Below, piece by piece: positions 11,299-20,192 of a DNA stretch of 64,000 nucleotides. The translations under genes were made by a program, and so were the position numbers. Location: positions 124,001 to 188,000 of the forward strand of contig NC_007925.1 of assembly GCF_000013745.1 (NCBI RefSeq), in the 5' to 3' direction. Numbering within the stretch: position 1 is the stretch's first letter; each line of letters starts with the position of its first letter. Under the pieces are notes generated by a model. The model did no database searches and was not told the origin of the DNA. It saw nothing but the letters and a program-made list of their open reading frames with translations. Origin of the DNA: Rhodopseudomonas_A palustris_F. Its GTDB lineage: Bacteria > Pseudomonadota > Alphaproteobacteria > Rhizobiales > Xanthobacteraceae.

Positions 11299-11329
11299 TG
11301 GCGGGACGAGAGGGATTCGAACGCCCGAT
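11299..11329 (-). other. tRNA 3'-end-like sequence at the left edge of the prophage (possible att remnant)
   Basis: Read on the minus strand, the sequence has a TTCGAAT T-loop, a 5-nt T-stem side, a 7-nt acceptor side and CCA. It matches the 3' end of tRNA-Ser at 44656 in 26 of 31 positions by direct comparison, but the acceptor stem differs (GGGACGA versus GGAGAGG). It is therefore not an exact duplicate. The other half of the tRNA is missing and truncated portal coding begins within about 50 nt. It may be an attachment-site scar of this or an older element. Confidence 0.45.
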
Positions 11330-11374
11330 CCGGATTTGCGCCCACCGTCACTCTTCGCCGGAAGAAGCACACCT

Positions 11375-12223
11375 TCACGCACGCCTCGAAAGTCTCGCCA
11401 TTCCGGCGAACGATGTGCTGCATCTCTACGAGAAACAGCGCACGCAGGTTCGTGGTGTCCCGTGGGGCACGCCAGTGATGCGGGCGTTGCGCGATCTCGA
11501 CGACTGGACGCAGGCCGAGCTGGTCCGCAAGAAGACGGAAGCCTGTGTCGTCGGCATCGTGCTTGGCGCCGACGAAGCCGATCAAGGGATTGCTCCGTCG
11601 GTGGTCGACGCCGATGGCAATCGCGTCGAGCAGTTCGAGCCCGGGCTGATCGCCTACGCGCGAGGCGGCAAGGACATCCGCTTCAATCAGCCTGCCACGA
11701 CGGCAGGCGTCGGCGAGTGGCTCCGCGCGCAGCTTCACATCGTGGCAGCGGGGTTCCGCATGCCCTATGAGCTGCTGACCGGAGACCTCAGTCAGGTCAA
11801 CTACTCATCGATCCGGGCAGGACTCGTGGAGTTTCGCCGCCTGATCGATGCCGTTCAATGGCAGATCGTCATCCCCGTGCTGTGCCAGCCCATGTGGGTC
11901 TGGTTCTGTCAGGCTGCATGGGCAGCCGGGAAGTTGCCTCGGCCGGACATCGCGGTCGAATGGTCTCCGCCACGTTTCGAAGCCGTGGACCCGCTGAAGG
12001 ACGCGATGGCCGATCTCCTGGCGTTGCGCTCGGGCACCATGTCGCTGGCGCAGGCCATTGCCCGCCAGGGCCACAACCCCGACGCCGTGCTCGCCGAGAT
12101 CGCCACCATGAACGCCAAGATCACGCCCTCGGGCTCATTCTAGACAGCGATCCGCGGCGCGTGACGAAGAGCGGCGTGATGCAGGCGGACGCCACCGGCC
12201 AACCTTACAATCCCGACAACTGA
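11375..12223 (+). pseudogene. phage portal protein, C-terminal part (truncated and frameshifted)
   Basis: Portal-type sequence begins around IPANDVLHLYEKQRTQVRG and continues through VPWGTPVMRALRDLDDW and GDLSQVNYSSIRAGLVEFRR, a hallmark of lambda-type portals, to the usual C-terminal helices. The N-terminal half is absent. Near 12120 the frame is broken: the phage C-terminus (LGLILDSDPRRVTKSGV) continues in another frame to a stop at 12223. Portals form the dodecameric DNA gate of the capsid, so this copy cannot work. It is the first gene of the decayed structural module. Confidence 0.8.
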
Positions 12224-12234
12224 GCTTTTGCACC

Positions 12235-12799
12235 ATGACCCGAAACATCGACCTGCCACCGCTGACGCGGGCGGCGGACCTGTTGCGTGCGTCGATCGAC
12301 GCGGCCGAGCGCACCATCGACGTGGTCTGGTCGACGGGCGCGCGCGTGCGCCGAAATCCGTTCTTCGGCGATCCCTTCGACGAGGAACTGGCGATGGATC
12401 CACGCGCCGTTCGTCTTGATCGCCTGAACGCGGGCGCACCGCTCTTGAGGGTTTACGATGCCTCCGTGCTCGACAGCATCATCGGTTCGGTCGTGCCGGG
12501 CAGCGCCCGCGTCGAGAACGGACGCGGCATCGCCCGTGTCCGCTTCTCCGACCGGACGGAAGTCGAACCGCTCTGGAAGGACGTCGAGGCCGGGGCATAT
12601 CCGTGCGGTCTCGATCGGCTACCAGGTCCATCGCTTCGAGGTGACCAAGCAGGCGGGCGCGCCCGAGTTGTGGCGCGCGGTCGATTGGACGCCCTTCGAG
12701 ATTTCCGCAGTGCCCATCGGCGCTGATCCGGCAGCGGGTTTCCGCTCCGACGAACCCCTTAACCCCAGCTTCGTCCATCGTGCCGACGCTCCAACTTAG
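12235..12799 (+). pseudogene. phage prohead protease, frameshifted
   Basis: The first frame carries the N-terminal protease sequence up to VEPLWKDVEAG. The following segment (HIRAVSIGYQVHRFEVTK, then WRAVDWTPFEISAVPIGAD) continues in a different frame to a stop at 12799. An extra G in the run at about 12592-12595 (GCCGGGGCAT) explains the shift. The enzyme would process the scaffold and capsid protein during head maturation. Its position between portal and major capsid genes is the expected one. Confidence 0.8.
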
Positions 12800-12811
12800 G
12801 AGAAAGCAGCC

Positions 12812-14197
12812 ATGGACGACGCTGTGACCGACAATGCCGAAACGCATACCCGCCAGGCCGCGCCTGAAGCACAGGATCGCGTATCGAACACGCCGCTGAT
12901 CGATGCAGAGGCGATTGCGGCCCGCGCGCGCGATTCCGAACGCGAACGTGTCGGAACCATCCACGATCTTGCAGGTCGCCTGCACCTTGAGCGCAGTTTC
13001 GCCGACGATCTCGTCAAGCGCGGCGTCACGCTCGATGCAGCGCGCAGCGAGATCCTCGACAAGGTCGCCACCGATGCCGAGAAGACGCGGGTTTCGCCCC
13101 AGGTCAGCGTTCCGCTCGGCGGCCGCGATGAACGCGTCACCCGTCGCGACGCCGTGTCGAACGCCCTGCTGCACCGATATTCGCCGACGCTCTTCCCGCT
13201 GAGCGAACCGGCGCGGGAATATCGCGGCATGACGCTGCTCGAACACGCCCGTGAGTTTCTGGGCAGTGCCGGCGTCAATGTCCGGGGCATGTCACGCGAC
13301 GAGATCGCCACCCGCGCCCTGCATTCGACATCGGATTTCCCCGAAGTCCTCTCGGCCGTCACGAACAAGACGCTGCGACAGGCCTACGAGGCCTATCCGC
13401 GAACGTTCATTCCCTTCTGCCGTCAGGTGCTCGCCACCGACTTCAAGGCGATGCAGCGGGTACAGATCGGCGAAGCTCCCCAGCTTCTCAAAGTCGGCGA
13501 AGGTGGCGAATTCAAGCGCGGCACGATCGCCGAATCGAAGGAAAGCTACCGCATCGAGACCTATGGGCGTGTGGTGGGCATCACCCGCCAGGTGCTGATC
13601 AATGACGATCTCGATGCTTTCACCCGCATCCCGGCCATGTACGGCACGGCCATCGCCACGCTCGAAAGCGACCTCGTCTGGGGCATCGTCACCGCCAACG
13701 CTAACATGGCGGACGGGGTGCCGCTATTCCATGCCACCCACAAGAACCTCGCATCCCCCGCCGGCGTGCCCAGCGTGATGGCCATCGGCGACGGGCGCAC
13801 CGCCATGGCCAAGCAGACCGGGCTCGACAAGAAGACGGTTCTCAACGTGCGCTCCGCCTATCTGCTGGTGCCCGCTGCACTCGAGCTCGCGGCCGAGCAA
13901 ATCATCGCGCAGAACCTCGTTCCCGCGAAGACCGGGGATGTGGTGCCGCAATCGATCCGCACGCTGACGCCCATCGCCGAACCTCGCCTTGATTTGGCGA
14001 GCGCGACGGCCTGGTATCTCGCCGCCAACCCGGCGCAGATCGACACGATCGAGTTCGCCTATCTTGAAGGCCAGCAGGGAGCCTACATCGAGACCCGCAA
14101 CGGCTTCGACGTCGATGGCATCGAGATCAAGTGCCGTCTCGATTTCGGAGCGAAGGCGATCGATTGGCGCGGTCTCTTCCGCAACCCCGGCGCTTGA
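12812..14197 (+). CDS. phage major capsid protein
   Basis: This intact 461-aa frame begins 12 nt after the protease remnant with the ribosome-binding sequence AGGAGAAA. The N-terminal 100 residues are charged and helical (scaffold/delta-domain-like). The rest resembles Mu gpT-type capsid proteins: SDFPEVLSAVTNKTLRQAY, GEGGEFKRGTIAESKESY, and TRQVLINDDLDAF. It forms the icosahedral shell in functional relatives. It is one of the few undamaged genes of the prophage remnant, but without a working portal or protease it cannot make particles alone. Confidence 0.85.
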   Translation: MDDAVTDNAETHTRQAAPEAQDRVSNTPLIDAEAIAARARDSERERVGTIHDLAGRLHLERSFADDLVKRGVTLDAARSEILDKVATDAEKTRVSPQVSVPLGGRDERVTRRDAVSNALLHRYSPTLFPLSEPAREYRGMTLLEHAREFLGSAGVNVRGMSRDEIATRALHSTSDFPEVLSAVTNKTLRQAYEAYPRTFIPFCRQVLATDFKAMQRVQIGEAPQLLKVGEGGEFKRGTIAESKESYRIETYGRVVGITRQVLINDDLDAFTRIPAMYGTAIATLESDLVWGIVTANANMADGVPLFHATHKNLASPAGVPSVMAIGDGRTAMAKQTGLDKKTVLNVRSAYLLVPAALELAAEQIIAQNLVPAKTGDVVPQSIRTLTPIAEPRLDLASATAWYLAANPAQIDTIEFAYLEGQQGAYIETRNGFDVDGIEIKCRLDFGAKAIDWRGLFRNPGA

Positions 14198-14243
14198 TCT
14201 TCGAACCCGCCAGTATTTTCACCACCATCTCGGAGCCAGTTCC

Positions 14244-14579
14244 ATGAAGAGTTACGTCCAGCCCGGGCGAACGATCACGCTCGCCGCTCCCTATGCCGTT
14301 GCTTCCGGCGACGGCCTTCTCGTCGGCGCGATCTTCGGGGTCGCGACGGCTTCCGCAATCCTTGCCGAGCAGGTGGAAGCCTGCCTCGTCGGCGTGTTCG
14401 ATCTGAAAAAGACCGCGTCGCAGGCCTGGAGCGTCGGCGACAAGATCTATTGGGACAACACCAACAAGGAAGCGACCAAGACGGTCGGGACCAACACGCT
14501 GATCGGTGCTGCGGTTGAAGCCGTCGGCAATGGCGCTGGCGAGACGATCGGTCGTGCACGCCTCAACGGCACCGCATGA
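14244..14579 (+). CDS. DUF2190-like phage capsid-associated protein
   Basis: The 111-aa frame starts with MKSYVQPGRTITLAAPY and contains GDGLLVGAIFGVA and WSVGDKIYWDN, typical of DUF2190 proteins located after the major capsid gene in many prophages. They are thought to be capsid decoration or stabilisation proteins. The start follows the capsid stop by 46 nt, and the gene overlaps the next remnant by 4 nt (ATGA). Confidence 0.75.
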   Translation: MKSYVQPGRTITLAAPYAVASGDGLLVGAIFGVATASAILAEQVEACLVGVFDLKKTASQAWSVGDKIYWDNTNKEATKTVGTNTLIGAAVEAVGNGAGETIGRARLNGTA

Positions 14580-14897
14580 CGATGTTCGCCTTCACATCAG
14601 CCATCGATGCGCTCTTCGCCGATCCCAATATCGGCGAAGATACGCTGTGGAAGGCGGGCGGCGTTGGCGCTGGCGTCGCTGTCCGCATCATCCGCAAGTC
14701 GCCCGACAGCATGGCGTAATTCGGGGACAGCCGCGCCGTGTTGCCGACCGTCGGTATCGATATCCCGGCGCTCTCAGTCCGCGACAATCACCGAGGGTGA
14801 TCTGATCATGATCGGGACCGAGACGTTCAAGATCATCGGCGAACCGATGGGCGATGCGCTCGGGCTTGTGCTGGCTTGCGAGGCCGTAAAGATTTAG
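14576..14897 (+). pseudogene. phage head-tail joining protein, broken
   Basis: Starting at ATG 14576 (overlapping the DUF2190 stop) the frame encodes MTMFAFTSAIDALFADPNIG and continues to SPDSMA, where a TAA stop interrupts it. Recognisable downstream sequence (TITEGDLIMIGTETFKIIGEP, 20-residue core) ends at 14897 in another frame. The arrangement of a beta-rich approximately 110-aa protein after DUF2190 matches head-tail connectors. Both a nonsense codon and a frameshift are present. Confidence 0.6.
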
Positions 14898-14926
14898 GTC
14901 GGCTTCGCTCGGCTTGCTGATCGTGG

Positions 14927-15904
14927 CTACTTCGATGCCGAAACGGCGTTCAGGGTCACTTGGTCAAACCCAAGTACAATTGGCACCGTTTCGCCTCGGA
15001 TGACCTCTCGCCCGGTCAAGTCCAACAAAGAGAATTTGGCCCTACCATAGCGAGTGGGGTCCGGACCGCCAGGCGTGGGAAAAGCAGGAAAAGTCAACTT
15101 CTGCCCTGCAATCGCGGCATCTTGCTTGGGAGATGGAAGAAACACCTGAAACACCTCATTCCCATAGGCAATTACCAGAAAAGCATAGGGAACACCGCTT
15201 ACCGTCGGCCGCCGCCGCATAAGCATAACGACGATAAGATCATTGGGCATCGGTCCAGGCTGGAAGGTCCGGAAAATCGGGAATTCCTTCACGAGACCCT
15301 TAGTGTGGTCCTGCTCGCGAATCCATGCCAACGCTTCGACGAAATTCGGAAGTTCCACAGCCGGAATCAGCGTGAGGCCAATTTTAACGAATGCCTTCAG
15401 GACAGCGACGGGTGTGTAAGAATCCCGTTTGAGTTCAAATCTGAGTTGCTTGCTTTCCTCATCCACGTAAAAAATTGGATCGTCTTCGTAGTGCTTCATC
15501 TCGAAGCCCGTTTCGCCATACTCAATTCGCCATCCGGGATCGGGGCCACCCTTTTTTAAAGTTGGGACACCACTCTTGCCGCGTATTCTGGCAAACGTTC
15601 GACTAGGCTTCGACCAATTTCCGAGATCGTTTTCGATGCCGCGCCCGAATAGCTGATTGCAGTTATCGCATTCAAAATTGGTGACCACACTCTTGTTTCC
15701 CAGTGATTCTGGGATGGCGTGCGCTTCAAGCTTAAATGAAACCTCGTTCTCGCCCTTTCCGCAGAAGCGGCATACACGGTTATTCTTATCACCGAGGACT
15801 ATCTTTGTGCCCGGTCGGATAAAAAGAGGCTCGATGCCAGCATAATGCTGGTCATAAAAATCGGCCGCCTTTACGATTTTCGGGTCAAGCTCGTGCATGT
15901 TCAT
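14927..15904 (-). CDS. HNH-type endonuclease-like protein inserted in the phage module
   Basis: The protein (325 aa from ATG 15904, or 346 aa from 15967) has a zinc-binding/HNH layout near its N-terminus: RVCRFCGKGE, then a histidine in LEAHAIPESLG, and NFECDNCNQLFG (CxxC...H...CxxC). This fits the HNH family; the remaining 220 residues have no motif I recognise. It lies antisense between two head/tail genes and is visibly AT-richer, so it is probably a later cargo insertion. The shorter start is preferred because the longer one overlaps the divergent DUF6441-like start. A role as a nuclease, possibly in phage exclusion, is inferred. Confidence 0.6.
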   Translation of the reverse strand: MNMHELDPKIVKAADFYDQHYAGIEPLFIRPGTKIVLGDKNNRVCRFCGKGENEVSFKLEAHAIPESLGNKSVVTNFECDNCNQLFGRGIENDLGNWSKPSRTFARIRGKSGVPTLKKGGPDPGWRIEYGETGFEMKHYEDDPIFYVDEESKQLRFELKRDSYTPVAVLKAFVKIGLTLIPAVELPNFVEALAWIREQDHTKGLVKEFPIFRTFQPGPMPNDLIVVMLMRRRPTVSGVPYAFLVIAYGNEVFQVFLPSPKQDAAIAGQKLTFPAFPTPGGPDPTRYGRAKFSLLDLTGREVIRGETVPIVLGFDQVTLNAVSASK

Positions 15905-15966
15905 AATTGTATAGGTTTGAGCCCCGATTGTCGACGGACAGGTCTCTCTAGCATCGGAGAGATTCA

Positions 15967-16599
15967 ATGCGCTTCAATATCTAGCGTCCCGATCTCGGCA
16001 AAGCCCTTGCTGAAACCGAGAAGGATATCGAACGCGCGGTCACCTCGGGGATGCGCGACGCTGCTGATGGACTGAAGCAGGATCTCCGCGAAGATGTCGT
16101 CGCGGCCGGGCTCGGTGAACGGCTGTCTCGGACATGGCGGGGAAAGACCTTCCCCGAGGTGGGCGAGAGCGCCGAAGCCGCAACCTATGTCTGGTCGCGC
16201 GCGCCGAAGATCGTCGATGCCTTTGACCGTGGCGTGGTGATCCGTTCGACGCGTGGCCTGTTCCTGGCGATCCCGACCGCTGCCGCCGGTAAGAGCGGAC
16301 GGAGTGCCGTTGGCTCGCGCGAAAAGATCACGCCGGAAGGCTGGCAGCGGCGAACCGGCCTGAAGCTTCGGTTCGTCTATCGCCGTGGCCGTCCCTCGCT
16401 GCTGGTCGCGGACGATGCCCGGATCAACACGCGTGGGCTTGCAGCCCGCAATCGCCGCAAGACCGGACAGGCCAGCGTGATCGTGTTCATTCTGGTTCCA
16501 CAGGTCGCCCTGAAAAAACGGCTCGATGTCGAGAGCGCTGCCAAGCGGCAAGCCGCGCGCGTGCCCTCGTTGATCGCGCGGCACTGGCCGCAATCCTGA
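15967..16599 (+). pseudogene. DUF6441-like phage tail-completion protein with early amber codon
   Basis: The frame starts at ATG 15967 with MRFNI, meets TAG at 15982-15984, and continues without further stops (RPDLGKALAETEKDIERAV) to 16599. The C-terminal part contains AARNRRKTGQASVIVFILVP and VALKKRLDVE, resembling the DUF6441 tail-assembly family. Re-initiation at ATG 16051 could yield a 182-aa protein. Its place between head-joining and tail-terminator genes is the normal one. Confidence 0.6.
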
Positions 16600-16612
16600 A
16601 GGCTCGTCATCC

Positions 16613-17047
16613 ATGGCTTCGAAACGCGAAACCGTCCTTGCCGCAGTGAAGTCGCTTGTCGCAGCTGCGCTGCCGGGCGCGGAAGTGAAGCGCAATCTGG
16701 CCAAGGCCGAACGTATTCCGCCCGGTGGGCTGGTCGTGATCCGCGACGGCGATCCGGGCGAATCGGAGGTCAGCCTCTCGCCGCTGACCTATCTCTATTC
16801 GCACCGCATCCCGCTTGAGATCGCCGCCTAGGAGAGCGCGACGCTCACCCGCGAGCAGGTGATGGACGCCATGACCGGCGCGATCGGCGCGGCCGTCATG
16901 GCGAACCGGACGCTCGGCGGACTGTGCGACTGGATCGAAGCAGAAGCGCCGGTGACGGACGATATCGAAGCGCTCGGCGCCTTGCCCGGACGCTTCGCCG
17001 ATCTCGCGATCCTCGCCGTCTACGCGACGACCGATCCTTTGAACTGA
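16613..17047 (+). pseudogene. phage tail-terminator-like protein with internal amber codon
   Basis: MASKRETVLAAVKSLVAAAL begins the frame at 16613. It runs to LEIAA, has TAG at 16829-16831, and then continues in the same frame (ESATLTREQVMDAMTGAIG, TLGGLCDWIEAEAPV) to TGA at 17047. The combined length of about 144 aa and the order before the tail-tube gene fit tail terminator/neck proteins often annotated as phage acyl-CoA-transferase or minor tail protein. One substitution would restore it. Confidence 0.6.
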
Positions 17048-17071
17048 ACCAACAACGACAGGAGTATTCCC

Positions 17072-18342
17072 ATGGCACGCGCACGCGGCGCCAACGCCGT
17101 CATGGCTGCGGTGTTTGAAGCCACCTATGGCGTCACGCCCGGTACGGGCTTTCGCAAGCTGCCCTTCGTCTCGGCCAACCTCGGCGAAGAGCAATCCTTG
17201 ATCGAGAGCGATCTCCTCGGCTATGGCCGCGATCCGCTGACGCCTGCCTATGACGTGGCGTCGAACGAGAGCGACATCGTCGTTCCCATGGATCACCGCA
17301 ACATCGGGTTCTGGCTGAAGGGCCTCTTCGGCAATCCGACCACGGTTGCGACGGTCGCCGCAAAGGGTTCGATCTTGTTCTCGGCGCAGCCCACCGTGAA
17401 CGCGACGATCACGATCGCCGGAACCGCATTTACATTTGTATCCGCCGCGCCAACCGGCAACCAGATCCAGATCGGAGCGAATCTCGGCGCGACTTTGACC
17501 AATGCCGTGACCGCCCTCAACGCCAGTGTCGTGCCGGCAGTCGCGGCTGCGACCTATGCCCAGACCGGCGGCAACACGCTGACGATCACGCATGACACGC
17601 TCGGTCTTGGCGGTAACAGCTTCACGATTGCGGCTTCTACCACGCCCGCTTCAAACGGCACGGTCTCAGGCGCAACGCTCACCGGCGGCGCGAACGGCCA
17701 CACCTTTGTTTCGGGCACGCAGACCCTGCCGTCGATGTCGATCGAGGTCGGCCTTCCCGACGTGCCGTTCTTCGGCATGAACTACGGCGCGCGGGCGAAC
17801 AGCCTTTCGATCCAGGCGCAGCGCTCCGGGCTTCTCTCAGCTACGGTCAACGTGATCGCCCAAGGTGAGACGACAGCTATCGCGACGGCGGCAGGCACGC
17901 CGACCGTTCTCGATGTCGAGCGCTTCAGCCAGTTTCAGGGATCGATCACCCGTAACGGGCGGTGCTCGGCAATATCGTCTCGGCGGAACTGATGTATTCG
18001 AACAACCTCGAAAAGATCGAGGTCATCCGCTCCGACGGGCGCATCGCCGATATCGATCCGGGCATCGTCAAATGCTCCGGCAATCTCATTGCACGGTTTC
18101 AAGACACGAGCCTGCTCGATCAGGCGACCGCCCGCACGCCGTGCGAGATCGCCTTCGGCTGGACCATCGACGCCAGCCGCTCGTTGCTCTTCACCGCGCA
18201 TCGCGTGTTCCTGCCGCGCGGCAACCGGCAAATTCAGGGGCCGGGCGGCATTCAGATGCCCTTCGCCTGGCAGGCCGCGCTCGATCCGGTCCTGACCAAG
18301 ACCTGCACCGTCGTTCTGACCAACGACGTGGCCTCCTACTGA
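17072..18342 (+). pseudogene. phage tail tube protein, frameshifted
   Basis: The first frame (17072-17992) starts MARARGANAVMAAVFEATYG and includes an inserted Thr/Ala-rich beta domain at about residues 105-215. Near 17955-17962 one base is missing (NG followed by VLGNIVSAELMYSNNLEKIE in the next frame), and the C-terminal 125 residues end at 18342 with NDVASY. The pieces together match phage tail tube proteins, which polymerise into the tail conduit. The shift makes a 306-aa truncated product. Confidence 0.75.
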
Positions 18343-18384
18343 TCTTTCCTTTCCCCGAAATCGCCATCAAACCAAGGAGCCACC

Positions 18385-18714
18385 ATGCTCAAGCTCGAAC
18401 CCGTGTCCGCCGAACCCTTCTGGCTCGACGTGCTATCCGGCGTGCGCATCCAATTCCGGCCTGTTTCAGTTGCCGCAATGCTGATCGCGCGCGGCGCTGC
18501 GGACGAAGCCCTGAAGGCTGGCGGCGAACAAGCCACGATCGAGGCGGGCGCGGCCTTCATCATCGCCGCCGTGCTCGTGCTGGTCGTTGTCGTTGAAAAA
18601 GGCCTCGGCATCGATGTGCCGGGCGTCGATGTCGGTTCCGATTGGCTCACCCAGATCCTCGCCGCGCTCGGCCTCGGCACCTTGCGGGCTGGGATCACCG
18701 GGGCGAGCAAGTGA
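18385..18714 (+). pseudogene. chimeric ORF: tail-assembly-chaperone N-terminus fused to holin-like C-terminus
   Basis: The 109-aa frame begins MLKLEPVSAEPFWLDVLSG and continues as a tail-assembly protein to about residue 57 (TIEAGAAF). It then changes character to a membrane segment IIAAVLVLVVVVEKGLG and VDVGSDWLTQILAALGLG, which is what phage holin-like proteins at the lysis end look like. All genes that should lie between (tape measure, tail tip, fibres, lysin) are missing. An in-frame deletion of many kilobases is the simplest explanation. The frame remains open and could make a small membrane protein. Confidence 0.6.
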
Positions 18715-18940
18715 CCGGCTGGTTCGCTCTTGTCCTCATCGTCGCGGTGGTCATCGCCACCGCGGCGATCTTCGCCGCTGGCCGCAAGGCGGGCGCCGCC
18801 ACTGAGGCGCGAAAGCCCGCGAGGCCGAACTCATTTTCAGAACGAGGCTTCCGATGCCAAGGACCGGATGCTCGAAGCGGGCGCTGCCGCTCCTCGTGAT
18901 CGCGACGCTCTCGCTGAACGCCTGCACGCACCGATGAGAG
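18711..18940 (+). pseudogene. Rz-like inner-membrane spanin, frameshifted
   Basis: From GTG 18711, overlapping the chimera stop by 4 nt, the frame encodes an N-terminal membrane anchor (TGWFALVLIVAVVIATAAIF). The charged coiled-coil part (EASDAKDRMLEAGAAAPRDRD) continues in another frame after about 18800. Two small shifts seem necessary to join them. Spanins connect inner and outer membranes in the last lysis step. Confidence 0.55.
18854..18937 (+). CDS. Rz1-like outer-membrane spanin lipoprotein (27 aa, nested)
   Basis: ATG 18854 opens a 27-residue frame nested out of phase inside the Rz coding region. It has basic residues, a hydrophobic stretch LPLLVIATLSLNAC and a lipobox (LNAC) ending THR. 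Nested short lipoproteins are the hallmark of Rz/Rz1 pairs. It looks intact, but its partner is damaged. Confidence 0.5.
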   Translation: MPRTGCSKRALPLLVIATLSLNACTHR

Positions 18941-19115
18941 AAAGTCATGTGGCCCAATCTCCTGCCCGATCGCCTCGGATTGTGTCTTCAACTAATAGTT
19001 ACAATTACTTAGTGCGATGCGTAGGCGAAATGATGGGCCATCCGCCACGAAGCCGTCAGGGATAAGGACGACCAATTGTTCTCGTGATCTCTCGCGCGAA
19101 TGGCAATCAAATGCT

Positions 19116-20192
19116 ATGTTCGTAGGTACGATGCCAGCTAAAGCAGCAATTGTGTGCCTCACTCAGAATACGCCGACGCGTGTGAGTTTTTTGCGTGGGT
19201 CGCTGACGCGGTTGTTTGAAGCATTCAATGCACGTGCGGGCTATCCAGTGCTTATCTTGCATGAAGGCGATTTCGCCGCTCACGAGCAAGACGACTTGCG
19301 GCGAACGCTCGGAGGTGACCGAGGCGACGCTCTGCAGTTCATTGAGCTGGAGCCGGACGATTTCCTTGCGCCGGATTGGGTATCTGAGGGAGTCGTTCGC
19401 GCGCATCAACGCGTCGTTCCTGACGCGCCAGGTGTGCAATACAGAACCATGACCCGCTGGTGGCTTCGCGATCTACCTAAGTATCTTTCGGAATACGATG
19501 TCTACATGCGACTCGACGACGATGCGTACCTGGATGAGGCAATCGGCGATCCAATCGCGTCCGTCCTAGAGTCAGGTGTAGATTACGCGTCAAATTGCGT
19601 ACACATCGAACATCCGATGAATGCATTGGGGCTCGCCGATCTTTGCCGACGATTGATCGGCGAGAGCGCTCGTTTGAGCGGGCTCTTTGTGACGGGTGAG
19701 CACGGACCCGAAAACTGTGCGCTTAGGTCGTTCGTCGCCGGTCTGCCCTCTCATTTGAAGAGCTTGGTCTCTACTGATAGGCTGGAAGCGCCGATTATGT
19801 ATTACAACAACTTTCACGTCGCTCGGCGCTGCGTATGGGAGAGTAAGCCGCTGCGTGACTTCTATAGCGGGATTGACGAGAGCGGCGGCCAATATTTGCT
19901 CCGCTGGGGCGATGCGCCCATTCAAACGATCGGCGTCGTCGCGCTGGGGTTCGCCATCGGAAGGTTGGAGTTTCGGTATTCGAAGCGACATGAGCGCGCG
20001 GACGGAGCTTTCGTAAACTGTAACCACGAGCTTGCGTCGCCGTTCATGGACGCAAGTGTAGACGTCAACGCGCCGAAAGCTGGGAGCTTGACCGAATTCG
20101 ACGCTTTCAATCGGATGCTGCAACGCAGAGGCATCGCTGATATAGGTCGCAGGATAGGAAAACACGACGCCAAAGGCCGGACCGATGGATGA
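19116..20192 (+). CDS. GT15-like glycosyltransferase (alpha-mannosyltransferase fold)
   Basis: The 358-aa protein resembles the GT15 (KRE2/MNT1) family of GDP-mannose-dependent transferases. Features are YRTMTRWWLRDLPKYLSEYD then VYMRLDDDAYLDE (acidic motif at residues 134-136), APIMYYNNFHVARRCVW (residues 225-241), and RWGDAPIQTIGVVAL (residues 263-277), the family's RWGDxP signature. Known members are mainly fungal Golgi enzymes; here no membrane anchor is seen. The start at 19116 is tentative (19131 is possible). It opens a tightly overlapping nine-gene run and overlaps the kinase gene by 8 nt. Donor and acceptor are unknown. Confidence 0.7.
   Translation: MFVGTMPAKAAIVCLTQNTPTRVSFLRGSLTRLFEAFNARAGYPVLILHEGDFAAHEQDDLRRTLGGDRGDALQFIELEPDDFLAPDWVSEGVVRAHQRVVPDAPGVQYRTMTRWWLRDLPKYLSEYDVYMRLDDDAYLDEAIGDPIASVLESGVDYASNCVHIEHPMNALGLADLCRRLIGESARLSGLFVTGEHGPENCALRSFVAGLPSHLKSLVSTDRLEAPIMYYNNFHVARRCVWESKPLRDFYSGIDESGGQYLLRWGDAPIQTIGVVALGFAIGRLEFRYSKRHERADGAFVNCNHELASPFMDASVDVNAPKAGSLTEFDAFNRMLQRRGIADIGRRIGKHDAKGRTDG

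Noticed and set aside
11188..11350. short peptides with GIRTPD/GFERP-like text near 11310
   Set aside because: Such peptides are translation artefacts of the tRNA T-loop sequence, not proteins.
15967..17047. amber recoding (TAG read as an amino acid) in phage genes
   Set aside because: Two TAG codons are in frame, but neighbouring genes have frameshifts and a TAA, so ordinary decay is simpler; no suppressor tRNA is seen.
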